Shown here piece after piece: positions 34,383 to 42,598 of a stretch of DNA of 64,000 nt. A program made the translations under genes and the position numbers. The notes under the pieces were generated by a model. The model did no database searches, was not told the origin of the DNA, and saw only the letters and a program-made list of their open reading frames with translations. The DNA is taken from NCBI GenBank assembly GCA_017545485.1, contig JAFWMY010000011.1, forward strand, positions 1-64,000, written 5' to 3'. The first letter of the stretch is position 1. Each line of letters opens with the position of its first letter. Source of the DNA: Candidatus Saccharimonadota bacterium (GTDB taxonomy: Bacteria; Patescibacteriota; Saccharimonadia; Saccharimonadales; Saccharimonadaceae).

Positions 34383-35387
34383 ATGGTAAAAGTCGCGATT
34401 AACGGTTTTGGTAGAATCGGCCGTAATGCGCTAAAGATATTATTGGAAAGGCGTGATGTGTCTGTTGTCGCAATTAATGATATTACTGATGCAAGGACTT
34501 TGGCACATCTTTTGAAACACGATTCTTCTTATGGTGCTTATGACAAGAAAGTTTCGGCTACTGATAAATCTATCATCGTTAACACGCGTGAAATTCCTGT
34601 TTTTGCCGAGAAAGAGCCAGTGAATCTGCCTTGGAAAAAACTAGGTGTAGATGTCGTAATTGAATGTACTGGTTTCTTTACAAAACCAGAAGACGCTAAG
34701 GCTCATATTACGGCCGGAGCAAAAAGAGTGGTGATTTCTGCCCCAGCAAAAGGCGAGGGAGCAAAAACTATAGTATTAGGTGTTAATGAAGACGCTGTGA
34801 CGAATGACGACATTATTTTGTCTAACGCTTCTTGCACTACCAACTGTATCGCACCAATCATGAAGGTTTTGGAAGATGAATTTGGTATAGAAAAGGCCAT
34901 GATGACAACCGTGCATTCCTATACCGGCTCACAAAGAATTTTGGATGCCCCAGCAAAAGATTTGCGCGAGGCACGTTCAGCAGCAGAAAATATCGTACCA
35001 ACTACCACGGGCGCATCTAAGGCTGCAGCGCTGACGATACCTACTCTAAAAGATAAATTCAATGGTTTGTCGGTACGTGTCCCTACACCGGTGGTGTCTT
35101 TATCTGATATTACTGCGTTAATTAAACGCAATACTACTAAGGAAGAATTGATTTCTGTGTTTAAAAAAGCTGCCAAAGAGCCTTATTATGAAGGCATCAT
35201 TGGCATAACCGAGGAGGAATTAGTTTCTTCTGATTTTATTGGTGATCCGCATTCTTGCATCGTAGATTTGCCTTTAATTGACGTTGTGGATGGCAACATG
35301 ATTAAAGTTGTTGCTTGGTATGATAACGAGTGGGGTTATTCTAATCGCCTCGTAGAACTGGCAACAGATTTCGGGAAGGGAATTTAA
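34383..35387 (+). CDS. gap: Glyceraldehyde-3-phosphate dehydrogenase
   Basis: A 334-residue phosphorylating GAPDH. The Rossmann start VKVAINGFGRIGRNALK, the catalytic SNASCTTNC near 149-157 and the WYDNEWGYSNR near 312-322 are all present. It converts GAP, NAD and phosphate to 1,3-bisphosphoglycerate. It heads a five-gene run with rpiB, rpe, a PfkB kinase and a LOG-family gene; stop and start codons overlap by one base with rpiB. Own promoter and AGGAGG site. Confidence 0.97.
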   Translation: MVKVAINGFGRIGRNALKILLERRDVSVVAINDITDARTLAHLLKHDSSYGAYDKKVSATDKSIIVNTREIPVFAEKEPVNLPWKKLGVDVVIECTGFFTKPEDAKAHITAGAKRVVISAPAKGEGAKTIVLGVNEDAVTNDDIILSNASCTTNCIAPIMKVLEDEFGIEKAMMTTVHSYTGSQRILDAPAKDLREARSAAENIVPTTTGASKAAALTIPTLKDKFNGLSVRVPTPVVSLSDITALIKRNTTKEELISVFKKAAKEPYYEGIIGITEEELVSSDFIGDPHSCIVDLPLIDVVDGNMIKVVAWYDNEWGYSNRLVELATDFGKGI

Positions 35388-35836
35388 TGAAAATATACAT
35401 AGGCGCAGATTATCGTGGGTACGAAAGCAAAAATCATTTAAAGGATTATTTGCTGAGTTTAGGCCACGACGTGACTGATGATGGGGCCTATGCATATAAT
35501 GAGGGTGATGATTTCAATGACCCAGCAGTTAAGGTTGCTATGGACGTACGTGAAGATTATGGTTCAGTTGGCATTCTGATTTGCGATTCGGCGCATGGTG
35601 TTACGATGCAAGCTAATCGTTTTAAGGGAGTGCGCGCCGCACACTGTGAAAACGCAGAATCAGCCAAACTAGCACGAGAACATGATGATGCAAATATACT
35701 TTGCTTGTCCGCTCATTTTATGGATGATGCAAAAATTCAAGAAATAGCAACTACGTTTTTGGAAACAAATTTTATAAATTACGAGCGCCGAGTAAGGCGA
35801 ATTAATCGTTTAGACGAAAGGGAAGATTATGATTAG
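35387..35836 (+). CDS. rpiB: Ribose-5-phosphate isomerase B-like
   Basis: A 149-residue RpiB/LacAB family protein that would interconvert ribose-5-P and ribulose-5-P. The start KIYIGADYRGYESK corresponds to the usual GADHAGFELK, with the active-site His replaced by Tyr; the catalytic Cys is kept in LICDSAHGVTMQANRFKGVRAA (in part) near 66. The changed GADHAG motif and SAHG instead of GTGIG make this a diverged member, so the exact sugar could differ. It overlaps gap by 1 base and rpe by 8. Confidence 0.82.
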   Translation: MKIYIGADYRGYESKNHLKDYLLSLGHDVTDDGAYAYNEGDDFNDPAVKVAMDVREDYGSVGILICDSAHGVTMQANRFKGVRAAHCENAESAKLAREHDDANILCLSAHFMDDAKIQEIATTFLETNFINYERRVRRINRLDEREDYD

Positions 35837-36485
35837 AACCGTTTCAATCGTTCCGACAATCATGACAGATAATAAGCAGGATTATCGGGCACAGGCGGAA
35901 AGAATAAACGTGTTCACAAGGCGCGTGCAAATTGATGTAACCGATGGAGTGTTTGCTCCAACCCAGACCTTAGATATTACTAATGTTTGGTGGCCAAAAA
36001 ACTGGGAAGCAGATTTGCATTTGATGGCGACAAACCCTTCAGAACATCTAGACACAATTCTAAAGCTAAACCCGTCACTTTGTATTTTGCATGCAGAAGC
36101 GAGTGAAGACTTACTACCTAGTTTTCAAATCTTAAAAGACGCCGGAATCAAGGTTGGCGTGGCGCTACTCCCTACTACTTTTCCAGGTAGTGTACAACAA
36201 TATATTGAAGCTGCCGATCATGTGCTGATATTTGCTGGGCAACTTGGCATACAAGGCTCGCAAGCCGATTTAATGCAAATGGAGAAGATTCCATTAATTA
36301 GAAACATGAAGCCAGAGCTTGAAATTGGTTGGGATGGCGGAGCTAATATGACAAACGTACGTGCAATTGCGCATGCGGATGTAGACGTAATTAATGTAGG
36401 CTCAGCAATTGCGCAAGCGCCAGACCCAGCACAAGCCTTCCAAGAATTGGTTGCAGAAATTGATAAAAATGGAGTGGTGCTCTGA
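35829..36485 (+). CDS. rpe: Ribulose-phosphate 3-epimerase-like
   Basis: A 218-residue TIM-barrel protein. The first strand VSIVPTIM, QIDVTDGVFAPTQT (metal-site Asp), DLHLMATNP (metal-site His) and the closing IGWDGGANMTNV with NVGSAIAQA follow the Rpe order. It would interconvert ribulose-5-P and xylulose-5-P, the phosphoketolase substrate. Some residues diverge from canonical Rpe (VDGG is WDGG). It overlaps rpiB by 8 bases and the PfkB gene by 1. Confidence 0.85.
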   Translation: MIRTVSIVPTIMTDNKQDYRAQAERINVFTRRVQIDVTDGVFAPTQTLDITNVWWPKNWEADLHLMATNPSEHLDTILKLNPSLCILHAEASEDLLPSFQILKDAGIKVGVALLPTTFPGSVQQYIEAADHVLIFAGQLGIQGSQADLMQMEKIPLIRNMKPELEIGWDGGANMTNVRAIAHADVDVINVGSAIAQAPDPAQAFQELVAEIDKNGVVL

Positions 36486-37447
36486 TGGCAAGAATTGTTT
36501 CACTTGGTTCTGCCTTACAAGATATTTACCTAGTGGACCATGACGATCTTAAACCAACTACAATTGGCGAAAATGCTATTTTTGGCAAAGTGTTAGTAGG
36601 TTCTAAAGTAGATATTGATAGGATTTCTTACGAAGTGGGAGGTGGGGGTGTCAACTCGGCAATTTCGTTTGCAAGACATGGACACGAAGCAATTTTCTTT
36701 GGCAATATCGCACATGATCCGGCCGGCATGGCTATTTTAAAAGCTTTAGACCGCGAAGGCGTAGATACAAGTTATGTGAATTTTTTGGAAAGAAAAACCA
36801 CTGGAACTTCTATTGTGTTGCTTGATTCTGGCAGCGGTGAGCGAACTATTTTGACTTGCCGGGGAGCATCAGAACAGTTTGGAAACTATAGTCCTTCTGA
36901 TTTGGACACAATTTCGCCTGATTGGTTATATGTAACAACTCTGCGTGGCGATATGGAAACACTTAAGAAATTCTTCGTTTATGCAAAAAAACTTGGTATC
37001 AAAACTATGTTTAATCCTGGTGTCAGAGAATTAGACGCGAGCCATGAATTAATTGATTTACTAAAATATGTTGATGTTTTGAATGTAAATAAGTCCGAGG
37101 CGGCCAGAATAGTACCTGGAGTAATGCTAACTGAGCTACTTTACCATTTAAATAACTATGTGAATACGGTGATTATTACTGATGGTCCGATGGGTGGAAT
37201 TGCTGGTAACGGCAGCGAAGTGTATCGGTTCGGGATTTATGAGGATACGCGTATAAAAGATGCGACTGGCGCAGGTGATGCGTTTGGCTCTGGATTCTTA
37301 GCGCATTTTGCGGCTGGTCATTCGTTCAGAAACTCTCTCATATTTGCTTCGGCAAATTCTACTGCGGTCGTATCACGCCTAGGAGCTAACAGGGGATTAT
37401 TATGTGGCGATGAGCCTTTGCATCCGATGCCAATCCAAAAATTATGA
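36485..37447 (+). CDS. PfkB family sugar or nucleoside kinase
   Basis: A 320-residue ribokinase/adenosine kinase family protein. The N-terminal GGGGVNSAISFARHG near 56-70 and the C-terminal anion hole/catalytic DATGAGDAFGSGFLAHF near 258-274 (Asp262/265 region) are the PfkB signatures. In the setting of rpiB and rpe, phosphorylation of ribose or a nucleoside is likely, feeding the pentose phosphates. It overlaps rpe by one base and precedes the LOG-family gene by 12. Confidence 0.88.
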   Translation: MARIVSLGSALQDIYLVDHDDLKPTTIGENAIFGKVLVGSKVDIDRISYEVGGGGVNSAISFARHGHEAIFFGNIAHDPAGMAILKALDREGVDTSYVNFLERKTTGTSIVLLDSGSGERTILTCRGASEQFGNYSPSDLDTISPDWLYVTTLRGDMETLKKFFVYAKKLGIKTMFNPGVRELDASHELIDLLKYVDVLNVNKSEAARIVPGVMLTELLYHLNNYVNTVIITDGPMGGIAGNGSEVYRFGIYEDTRIKDATGAGDAFGSGFLAHFAAGHSFRNSLIFASANSTAVVSRLGANRGLLCGDEPLHPMPIQKL

Positions 37448-37459
37448 AAGGAATGACCT

Positions 37460-38173
37460 ATGAGTAAACTTGAAGAAGAATTACTGAAAAAATTATCAAT
37501 CGCTGATTTAGAGCGAGCTAATGCCTATGCGAAAGATTTGGGGCGTGGTTTACAAATTGTGCGAACTTTCCCGCAGGGTGTAACGATTTTTGGTTCAGCA
37601 AGGCTTCCTCAAGATAATAAATATTGTAAGATGGCTTATGATCTTGGGCGAATGTTAGCAGAGAATGGCCATGCTGTAATTACTGGTGGTGGCCCTGGTA
37701 TCATGGAAGCTGCCTCACACGGAGCTTACGAGATTGGTGGACGCACGATTGGACTAAATATAACCTTGGCACACGAACAACATCCAAATCCATACTTAAC
37801 CGATTGTCTGACTTTTGAATATTTCTTTGCGCGTAAAGTATCCCTAGCGATGTCAGCCAAAGTATTTGTGTTTTTTCCAGGGGGTTTTGGCACAATGGAT
37901 GAAATTTCAGAAGTGTTATGTTTAATGCAAGAAAAGAAAATGCCAAAAATGCCAGTATTTCTAATCGGTGAAGATTTTTGGAAAGGTTTTGACAAAACAA
38001 TTGGAAAAATGATTTCTCTAAAAATGATTTCAGCCGGGGATATAGATATTTTCCATATTACCGATGATATTAACAAGGTCGTAGAAGCTGCCAACAAAAT
38101 TGGGCATCCAAAGGTTTCTGAAAACTTTTATGATGGTTTTCGTGAAGCTAGTGCGGTAGTGGGTAAAAACTAG
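37460..38173 (+). CDS. LOG family nucleotide-hydrolysing protein
   Basis: A 237-residue Rossmann-fold protein of the LOG/TIGR00730 group. GSARLPQDN, GGGPGIMEAASHGAY and the diagnostic PGGFGTMDE (near 140-148) are visible. Family members cleave the N-glycosidic bond of nucleotide monophosphates, releasing ribose-5-phosphate, which suits its place after the pentose-phosphate genes. AAAGGAATGACC precedes the ATG. About 40 extra N-terminal residues precede the core. Confidence 0.88.
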   Translation: MSKLEEELLKKLSIADLERANAYAKDLGRGLQIVRTFPQGVTIFGSARLPQDNKYCKMAYDLGRMLAENGHAVITGGGPGIMEAASHGAYEIGGRTIGLNITLAHEQHPNPYLTDCLTFEYFFARKVSLAMSAKVFVFFPGGFGTMDEISEVLCLMQEKKMPKMPVFLIGEDFWKGFDKTIGKMISLKMISAGDIDIFHITDDINKVVEAANKIGHPKVSENFYDGFREASAVVGKN

Positions 38174-38227
38174 CCAAGTTTTAAACTCGTGTTTTAAATG
38201 CGTAATTGCTTTTGGTCTTAAATAAGT

Positions 38228-39508
38228 TTAGAATGGGTCGTTAAGCCCGAGGCGAGAATTCGTATCTGCAATGCGAATGAGCTCATTATACTTAGCAATG
38301 CGTTCGCTGCGAGAAAGGGAACCAGTTTTAATCTGGCCAGTACCGAGGCCAACAGCTAGATGAGCAATTGTTACGTCTTCGGTTTCACCGGAGCGATGGG
38401 ACATTACGGTGCGATAACCAGCTTTTTTGGCCATCAAAACCGCATTAATGGTTTCAGATAAGGTGCCAATTTGGTTTGGTTTAATTAAAATTGCATTAGC
38501 TACACCGGACGTAATCCCTTTTTCTAAGAGCTTAGTATTTGTTACAAATAAATCATCGCCAACTAATTGAATGCGGTCGCCAAGACGGTCTGTTAGAGTT
38601 TTCCAATTATCCCAATCGTTCTCGGCGAGACCATCTTCTATGGAAACAACTGGATAGTTATCGGCAATCCATTCGTACCAATTAATGAGATCATCGGCGG
38701 TTTTCCAATCGCCGTTAGTTTTAAGAACGTAGTGGTCTTTGTCGTAAAACTCACTTGCGGCAATGTCCATAGCTATTGCGATGTCGGTATCTAATTTAAG
38801 CCCAACGCGTTCAGTGGCGAGCTTAATGCATTCTAGCGGTTCATTATCGCCTTCACGAACCCTAGGCGCATAACCACCTTCATCGCCAACTGTAGTAGGA
38901 TAATCACGCTCTTTTAGAACGTCTTTTAGGGCATGAAAAACTTCTGCGCCATAACGTACGGCTTCGGCAATACTGCCTGCGCCACGTGGCACAATCATAT
39001 ACTCTTGAAAATCAGTAGCCCAAGATGCGTGTTCGCCACCATTCATCACGTTCATCATTGGCATTGGTATAGACATTTCGTCTGTAGTGCCTGCAAGTTC
39101 AGCAATGTAGCGATAAAATGGCATTTTCATAGCCTTAGCATTGGCTTTAGCATTGGCGAGAGAAACGGCCAAAATTGCATTGGCGCCAAGGTTAGTCTTG
39201 TTTTCTGTGCCGTCTAGCTCACACATCATTTGGTCAACAATTTCAGGATTAGATGTATTGTCACATAAAATATCACGAATTTTAGAATTAACATTCCAAA
39301 CGGCCTTTAATACGCCTTTACCATTGTAGCGAGTTTTGTCGCCATCACGAAGTTCCAAAGCTTCGCCTGAACCGGTAGATGCACCAGACGGTACAATTGC
39401 ACGCCCAAAAGCGCCATTATCTAAATAAACTTCTGCTTCTACAGTGGGATTACCACGAGAATCTAAGACTTGTCTTGCCTTAATATTCGTTATAATAAAA
39501 CTATCCAT
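38228..39508 (-). CDS. eno: Enolase
   Basis: A 426-residue enolase from the chosen start, converting 2-phosphoglycerate to phosphoenolpyruvate. The RQVLDSRGNPTVE start, GDEGGYAP, the metal ligands in SIEDGLAEND and LVGDDLFVTN, the catalytic Lys in ILIKPNQIGT and SHRSGETED are all present. The frame opens 6 codons upstream, but the ATG at 39508 has TATAAT exactly 6 bases ahead and gives the normal N-terminus. It is transcribed against the neighbouring operons and converges on the LOG gene. Confidence 0.97.
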   Translation of the reverse strand: MDSFIITNIKARQVLDSRGNPTVEAEVYLDNGAFGRAIVPSGASTGSGEALELRDGDKTRYNGKGVLKAVWNVNSKIRDILCDNTSNPEIVDQMMCELDGTENKTNLGANAILAVSLANAKANAKAMKMPFYRYIAELAGTTDEMSIPMPMMNVMNGGEHASWATDFQEYMIVPRGAGSIAEAVRYGAEVFHALKDVLKERDYPTTVGDEGGYAPRVREGDNEPLECIKLATERVGLKLDTDIAIAMDIAASEFYDKDHYVLKTNGDWKTADDLINWYEWIADNYPVVSIEDGLAENDWDNWKTLTDRLGDRIQLVGDDLFVTNTKLLEKGITSGVANAILIKPNQIGTLSETINAVLMAKKAGYRTVMSHRSGETEDVTIAHLAVGLGTGQIKTGSLSRSERIAKYNELIRIADTNSRLGLNDPF

Positions 39509-39582
39509 AGCTAAATTATATAACATTTTTATAAAACTTATGCTAAAATGTTATTAAGGTTAATAAATTAAGGAGTTATTTT

Positions 39583-40962
39583 ATGAACGAAAACTCGGGG
39601 GAGACACCAAATCCCTTAAACTCAGGCGGGACTATGCCTACAGCTAATCCCACACCTACACCGTCGCCAGTAGCAACACCAACGCCTACAGCGGCAACTA
39701 CACCAGCAACAGCTCCGGCACCATCACCTGTGCAAACGACACAAGTAGAGTCGCTTGATCCGGATGGCAGACCTATGGAAAAGGTGGAAGAAACTGGAAC
39801 TACGTCTGGCGAGCCAAAGAAAAAAACTGGCTTAATTGTTGGGATAATTATAGCAGCCGTAGTACTAATTGGTGGCATTGTGGCCGCCGTGATGCTATTA
39901 CCTAATTTAAACAAAGGTGATGCAGTCGCTACAGCTATGCAAAAGCTCATGAATGGTCAAGCACCAGGAAATGTCGCTATTGATGGCAGTATCAATATAC
40001 TTGTGAACCAAGAAGGAACGCCAATTAAGCGAGTAAACGTTGCCTTAGATTCTGATATTATTGTTGGTTCGTTAATTAATACTTCGTCCGCCGTGTTGAC
40101 TTTCACTACCTATGACGATAAAGATTATTCTGTCAATTTTGACGAAGTGTATGCGGCAAATGGCGATTTATACTTTAAAGTTGAAGGTGCAACAGCCGCA
40201 CTTGAAGATTCAAAATTATTGAATTTATTAATGAACAACGAAGTTAATGAAGTAGTTGATTGTGACGGGGAAGAAACTGATTGTGTCGTAGAGGAAACTG
40301 TGGAAACCACTACAGAGACAACTGTAGAAGATCCAACCTCCGGCATTATTGATGTCTTTGAAGTAGTGGATGGAGTTTGGCTAAAGATTTCTGTAGATGA
40401 AATAAGCGAAGCAAGCAAAAGTTTCACGAGCGGAGAAAGTGCTATTAGCTGTATTACTGATATGGTCAGTGATTTGAATAAAAATAGTAATTCCGCTGCT
40501 GAGTTATACAACAAATATCCATTTGTTGCATCGTCAACCGAGAATGTTAAAGTTCCTGCCAAAAACGGTCCTGTTTATTTAATAGAAATAGATAGCAAGA
40601 ATTTTACAAACTATGTTAACTCAATTAATAACTCTGAAATAACGAGCAATTTATATTCCTGCATGGGGGCAGAAAACAATGTGAGCTTAAATGAAGAAGA
40701 CGTAGCGGAGTTATTAGCAGAAATGCCAAAGGTTTATGCCGAGGTAAATGGCAATTATGATTTTACAAGATTATATTTAGAGACGGATATTAGCGACGGA
40801 ATGGCAAGTGCAACGATTGATTTAGGTTTTAGCTATCCTCAGAATGTCAATGCCTCTGAACCAGTTGAATACACCGATTTCTCGGAAGTGATTCAACAAA
40901 TTATGTCTGGATTATTTGAAATGCCAAATACTCAGCCAAGCGTAATTGAAGTAGACGATTAG
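39583..40962 (+). CDS. Membrane-anchored extracytoplasmic protein, unknown
   Basis: A 459-residue protein I do not recognise. The first 80 residues are a disordered Pro/Thr/Ala-rich cytoplasmic stretch (TPTPSPVATPTPT), then a lysine patch and one membrane helix at about 83-106. The remaining 350 residues lie outside and contain an acidic Thr/Glu insert (VEETVETTTETTVED) and four to five cysteines. The C-terminal beta-rich part recalls lipoprotein-like folds but no family is certain. AAGGAG precedes the ATG. It lies between eno and uvrC with its own promoter region. Confidence 0.7.
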   Translation: MNENSGETPNPLNSGGTMPTANPTPTPSPVATPTPTAATTPATAPAPSPVQTTQVESLDPDGRPMEKVEETGTTSGEPKKKTGLIVGIIIAAVVLIGGIVAAVMLLPNLNKGDAVATAMQKLMNGQAPGNVAIDGSINILVNQEGTPIKRVNVALDSDIIVGSLINTSSAVLTFTTYDDKDYSVNFDEVYAANGDLYFKVEGATAALEDSKLLNLLMNNEVNEVVDCDGEETDCVVEETVETTTETTVEDPTSGIIDVFEVVDGVWLKISVDEISEASKSFTSGESAISCITDMVSDLNKNSNSAAELYNKYPFVASSTENVKVPAKNGPVYLIEIDSKNFTNYVNSINNSEITSNLYSCMGAENNVSLNEEDVAELLAEMPKVYAEVNGNYDFTRLYLETDISDGMASATIDLGFSYPQNVNASEPVEYTDFSEVIQQIMSGLFEMPNTQPSVIEVDD

Positions 40963-40969
40963 GGCAAAT

Positions 40970-40998
40970 TTGACATTTTAACGTAAGTGTGATATAAT
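40970..40998 (+). promoter_or_regulatory. Consensus promoter of uvrC giving a leaderless start
   Basis: TTGACA (40970-40975), a 17-base spacer with TGTGA extension and TATAAT (40993-40998). The uvrC ATG begins 6 bases later, exactly where transcription should start. This is the best single example of the leaderless arrangement in the window because both promoter boxes are perfect. Confidence 0.85.
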
Positions 40999-41004
40999 TA
41001 GGGT

Positions 41005-42351
41005 ATGAATGAGGCCCTGAAACAAAAACTCAGTAAACTCCCGGCCGCACCGGGAGTTTATTTTCATAAAAACGAATCTGGTGAAATAATTTACGTGGGC
41101 AAAGCGGCCGTACTTAAAAACCGCGTGAGACAATATTTTCAAAAAACACGTAAGGATCCGAAAACTGAGGCATTAGTACATGAAATTGCTGATACTGACT
41201 GGATTGTCGTAGACACGGAAATGGACGCGTTGTTTTTAGAGTCGGAGATGATAAAAAGATACATGCCGAAATGGAATATTCTCCTTCGTGATGACAAAAC
41301 TGTTTCTTACGTAAGAATTACTATGAACGAGGAAGTGCCGTATATTTCATTCACGCGAAATCCAGTAGACGATAAAGCTACTTATATCGGGCCATTTTAT
41401 GGTAAATCTTCCGCTGAAAATGCTGTCCGCATCTTAAGGCGAGTTTTTCCATACTATGTCAAACCTTATACTGGACGCAAAACTTTAGACACAGATTTAG
41501 GGTTAACACCTGGAATTGAAATTGGACGATGCGAACCAAAAGATTATAAACGAAATTTGCGAAAACTAATACGTTATATAGAAGGTGATAGGGAAAAGTT
41601 ATTGAAAGATTTGGAGAAGACTATGCGAGACGAAGCCGCAAAGGGGAATTATGAATTAGCGGCAGAAGCACGCGACCAATTATTCGGGCTAAAAGAGCTA
41701 AAGAAAAAAATCGTGTTTTCTGACAAAGAATTTTTGGATATTTCTTCTGATCAAGCTTTAAAACAATTGCAAGAACTAATAGGATTAAAAGAGCCACCAC
41801 GACGAATTGAGGGTTATGACATATCGCACCAATCCGGCGAAAACACGGTTGGAAGTATGGTGGTATTTATTAATGGTACCGCAGCACGCAGTGAGTATCG
41901 CAAATTTAAAATTAGGACGTCGCGAAATGACGACCTGAAAAGCATGACAGAAGTAATTTCACGAAGATTGAAACATAAAGAGTGGGACTATCCGGATTTA
42001 ATTATTCTTGATGGTGGGATAACGCAGGTCAATGCTATTTTGCCGCTTATTAAACCATACAATATACCAGTAATTGGACGCGATAAGTCTGGTGACCATA
42101 CGCGCAATGCGAAAATTAAACTGGTAATTCCAAATTATTCCAAACTGAGGGTATTCCGGAGCGCGGCAGCGCGAGGTTTAGCGCGCGAGCCCCATGGCGA
42201 TGGGCGCGAGCGACGCGACCCGAAGTTGGAATATTTGGAATTACCAGGTTCCTCCCACATCGCGCGTTTGATTGCACGTATTGACGAGGAAGCGCACCGT
42301 TTTGCAATCACTTATCATTCTTTACTTAAAAGAAAATCCATGTTAAAATAG
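41005..42351 (+). CDS. uvrC: Excinuclease ABC subunit C, short form
   Basis: A 448-residue UvrC; usual length is about 600. The GIY-YIG nuclease (PGVYFHK...IIYVGKA) at 15-35, the UvrB-interacting UVR motif (NYELAAEARDQL) near 211-222 and the RNase H-like nuclease (GYDISHQSG; LIILDGG) are present. Absent are the four iron-sulfur cysteines between GIY-YIG and UVR (only the one in GRCEP remains) and the C-terminal helix-hairpin-helix DNA-binding domain. A GC-rich palindromic insert in frame adds about 35 residues near 375-410. It would make the dual incisions of nucleotide excision repair with UvrB, also encoded here. Confidence 0.92.
   Translation: MNEALKQKLSKLPAAPGVYFHKNESGEIIYVGKAAVLKNRVRQYFQKTRKDPKTEALVHEIADTDWIVVDTEMDALFLESEMIKRYMPKWNILLRDDKTVSYVRITMNEEVPYISFTRNPVDDKATYIGPFYGKSSAENAVRILRRVFPYYVKPYTGRKTLDTDLGLTPGIEIGRCEPKDYKRNLRKLIRYIEGDREKLLKDLEKTMRDEAAKGNYELAAEARDQLFGLKELKKKIVFSDKEFLDISSDQALKQLQELIGLKEPPRRIEGYDISHQSGENTVGSMVVFINGTAARSEYRKFKIRTSRNDDLKSMTEVISRRLKHKEWDYPDLIILDGGITQVNAILPLIKPYNIPVIGRDKSGDHTRNAKIKLVIPNYSKLRVFRSAAARGLAREPHGDGRERRDPKLEYLELPGSSHIARLIARIDEEAHRFAITYHSLLKRKSMLK
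42121..42248. repeat. Long imperfect palindrome inserted in uvrC
   Basis: The arms 42121-42146 and 42224-42248 are inverted copies of each other, 24 matched bases with two single-base gaps. They enclose a centre of about 77 bases that is far more GC-rich than the surrounding gene and holds further small palindromes (CCCAT-GGCG-ATGGG at 42192-42204; GGGT/ACCC at its ends). The reading frame stays open and the protein gains a basic loop. The structure looks like a small mobile foldback element accepted by a coding gene. Confidence 0.85.
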
Positions 42352-42369
42352 TTTCATAAGGAGTTATTT

Positions 42370-42597
42370 ATGCAATTCGGAAATTTCTTAGAAGTTGTTA
42401 CATTCATCTCGGCAATTCTTACTATAATATTGGTTTTGTTGCAGCAAAGAGGCGCTTCACTTGGAGCAGGCTTCGGTAGTTCAGGGGAATTGTACACTAC
42501 TCGTCGTGGTCTAGAAAAATCCCTATTTATCGCTACAATTGTATTTGCAGTAATTTTCGTTTTATCAATTTTGGGGCTATTATTAATTCCGGCATAA
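42370..42597 (+). CDS. secG: Preprotein translocase subunit SecG
   Basis: A 75-residue protein with two membrane helices (about 6-25 and 51-73) joined by the typical glycine-rich loop QQRGASLGAGFGSSG and the short TTRRGLEK. This is the small subunit of the SecYEG channel. AAGGAG precedes the ATG. The substrate-binding protein gene starts 1 base after its stop. Confidence 0.93.
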   Translation: MQFGNFLEVVTFISAILTIILVLLQQRGASLGAGFGSSGELYTTRRGLEKSLFIATIVFAVIFVLSILGLLLIPA

Positions 42598-42598
42598 T

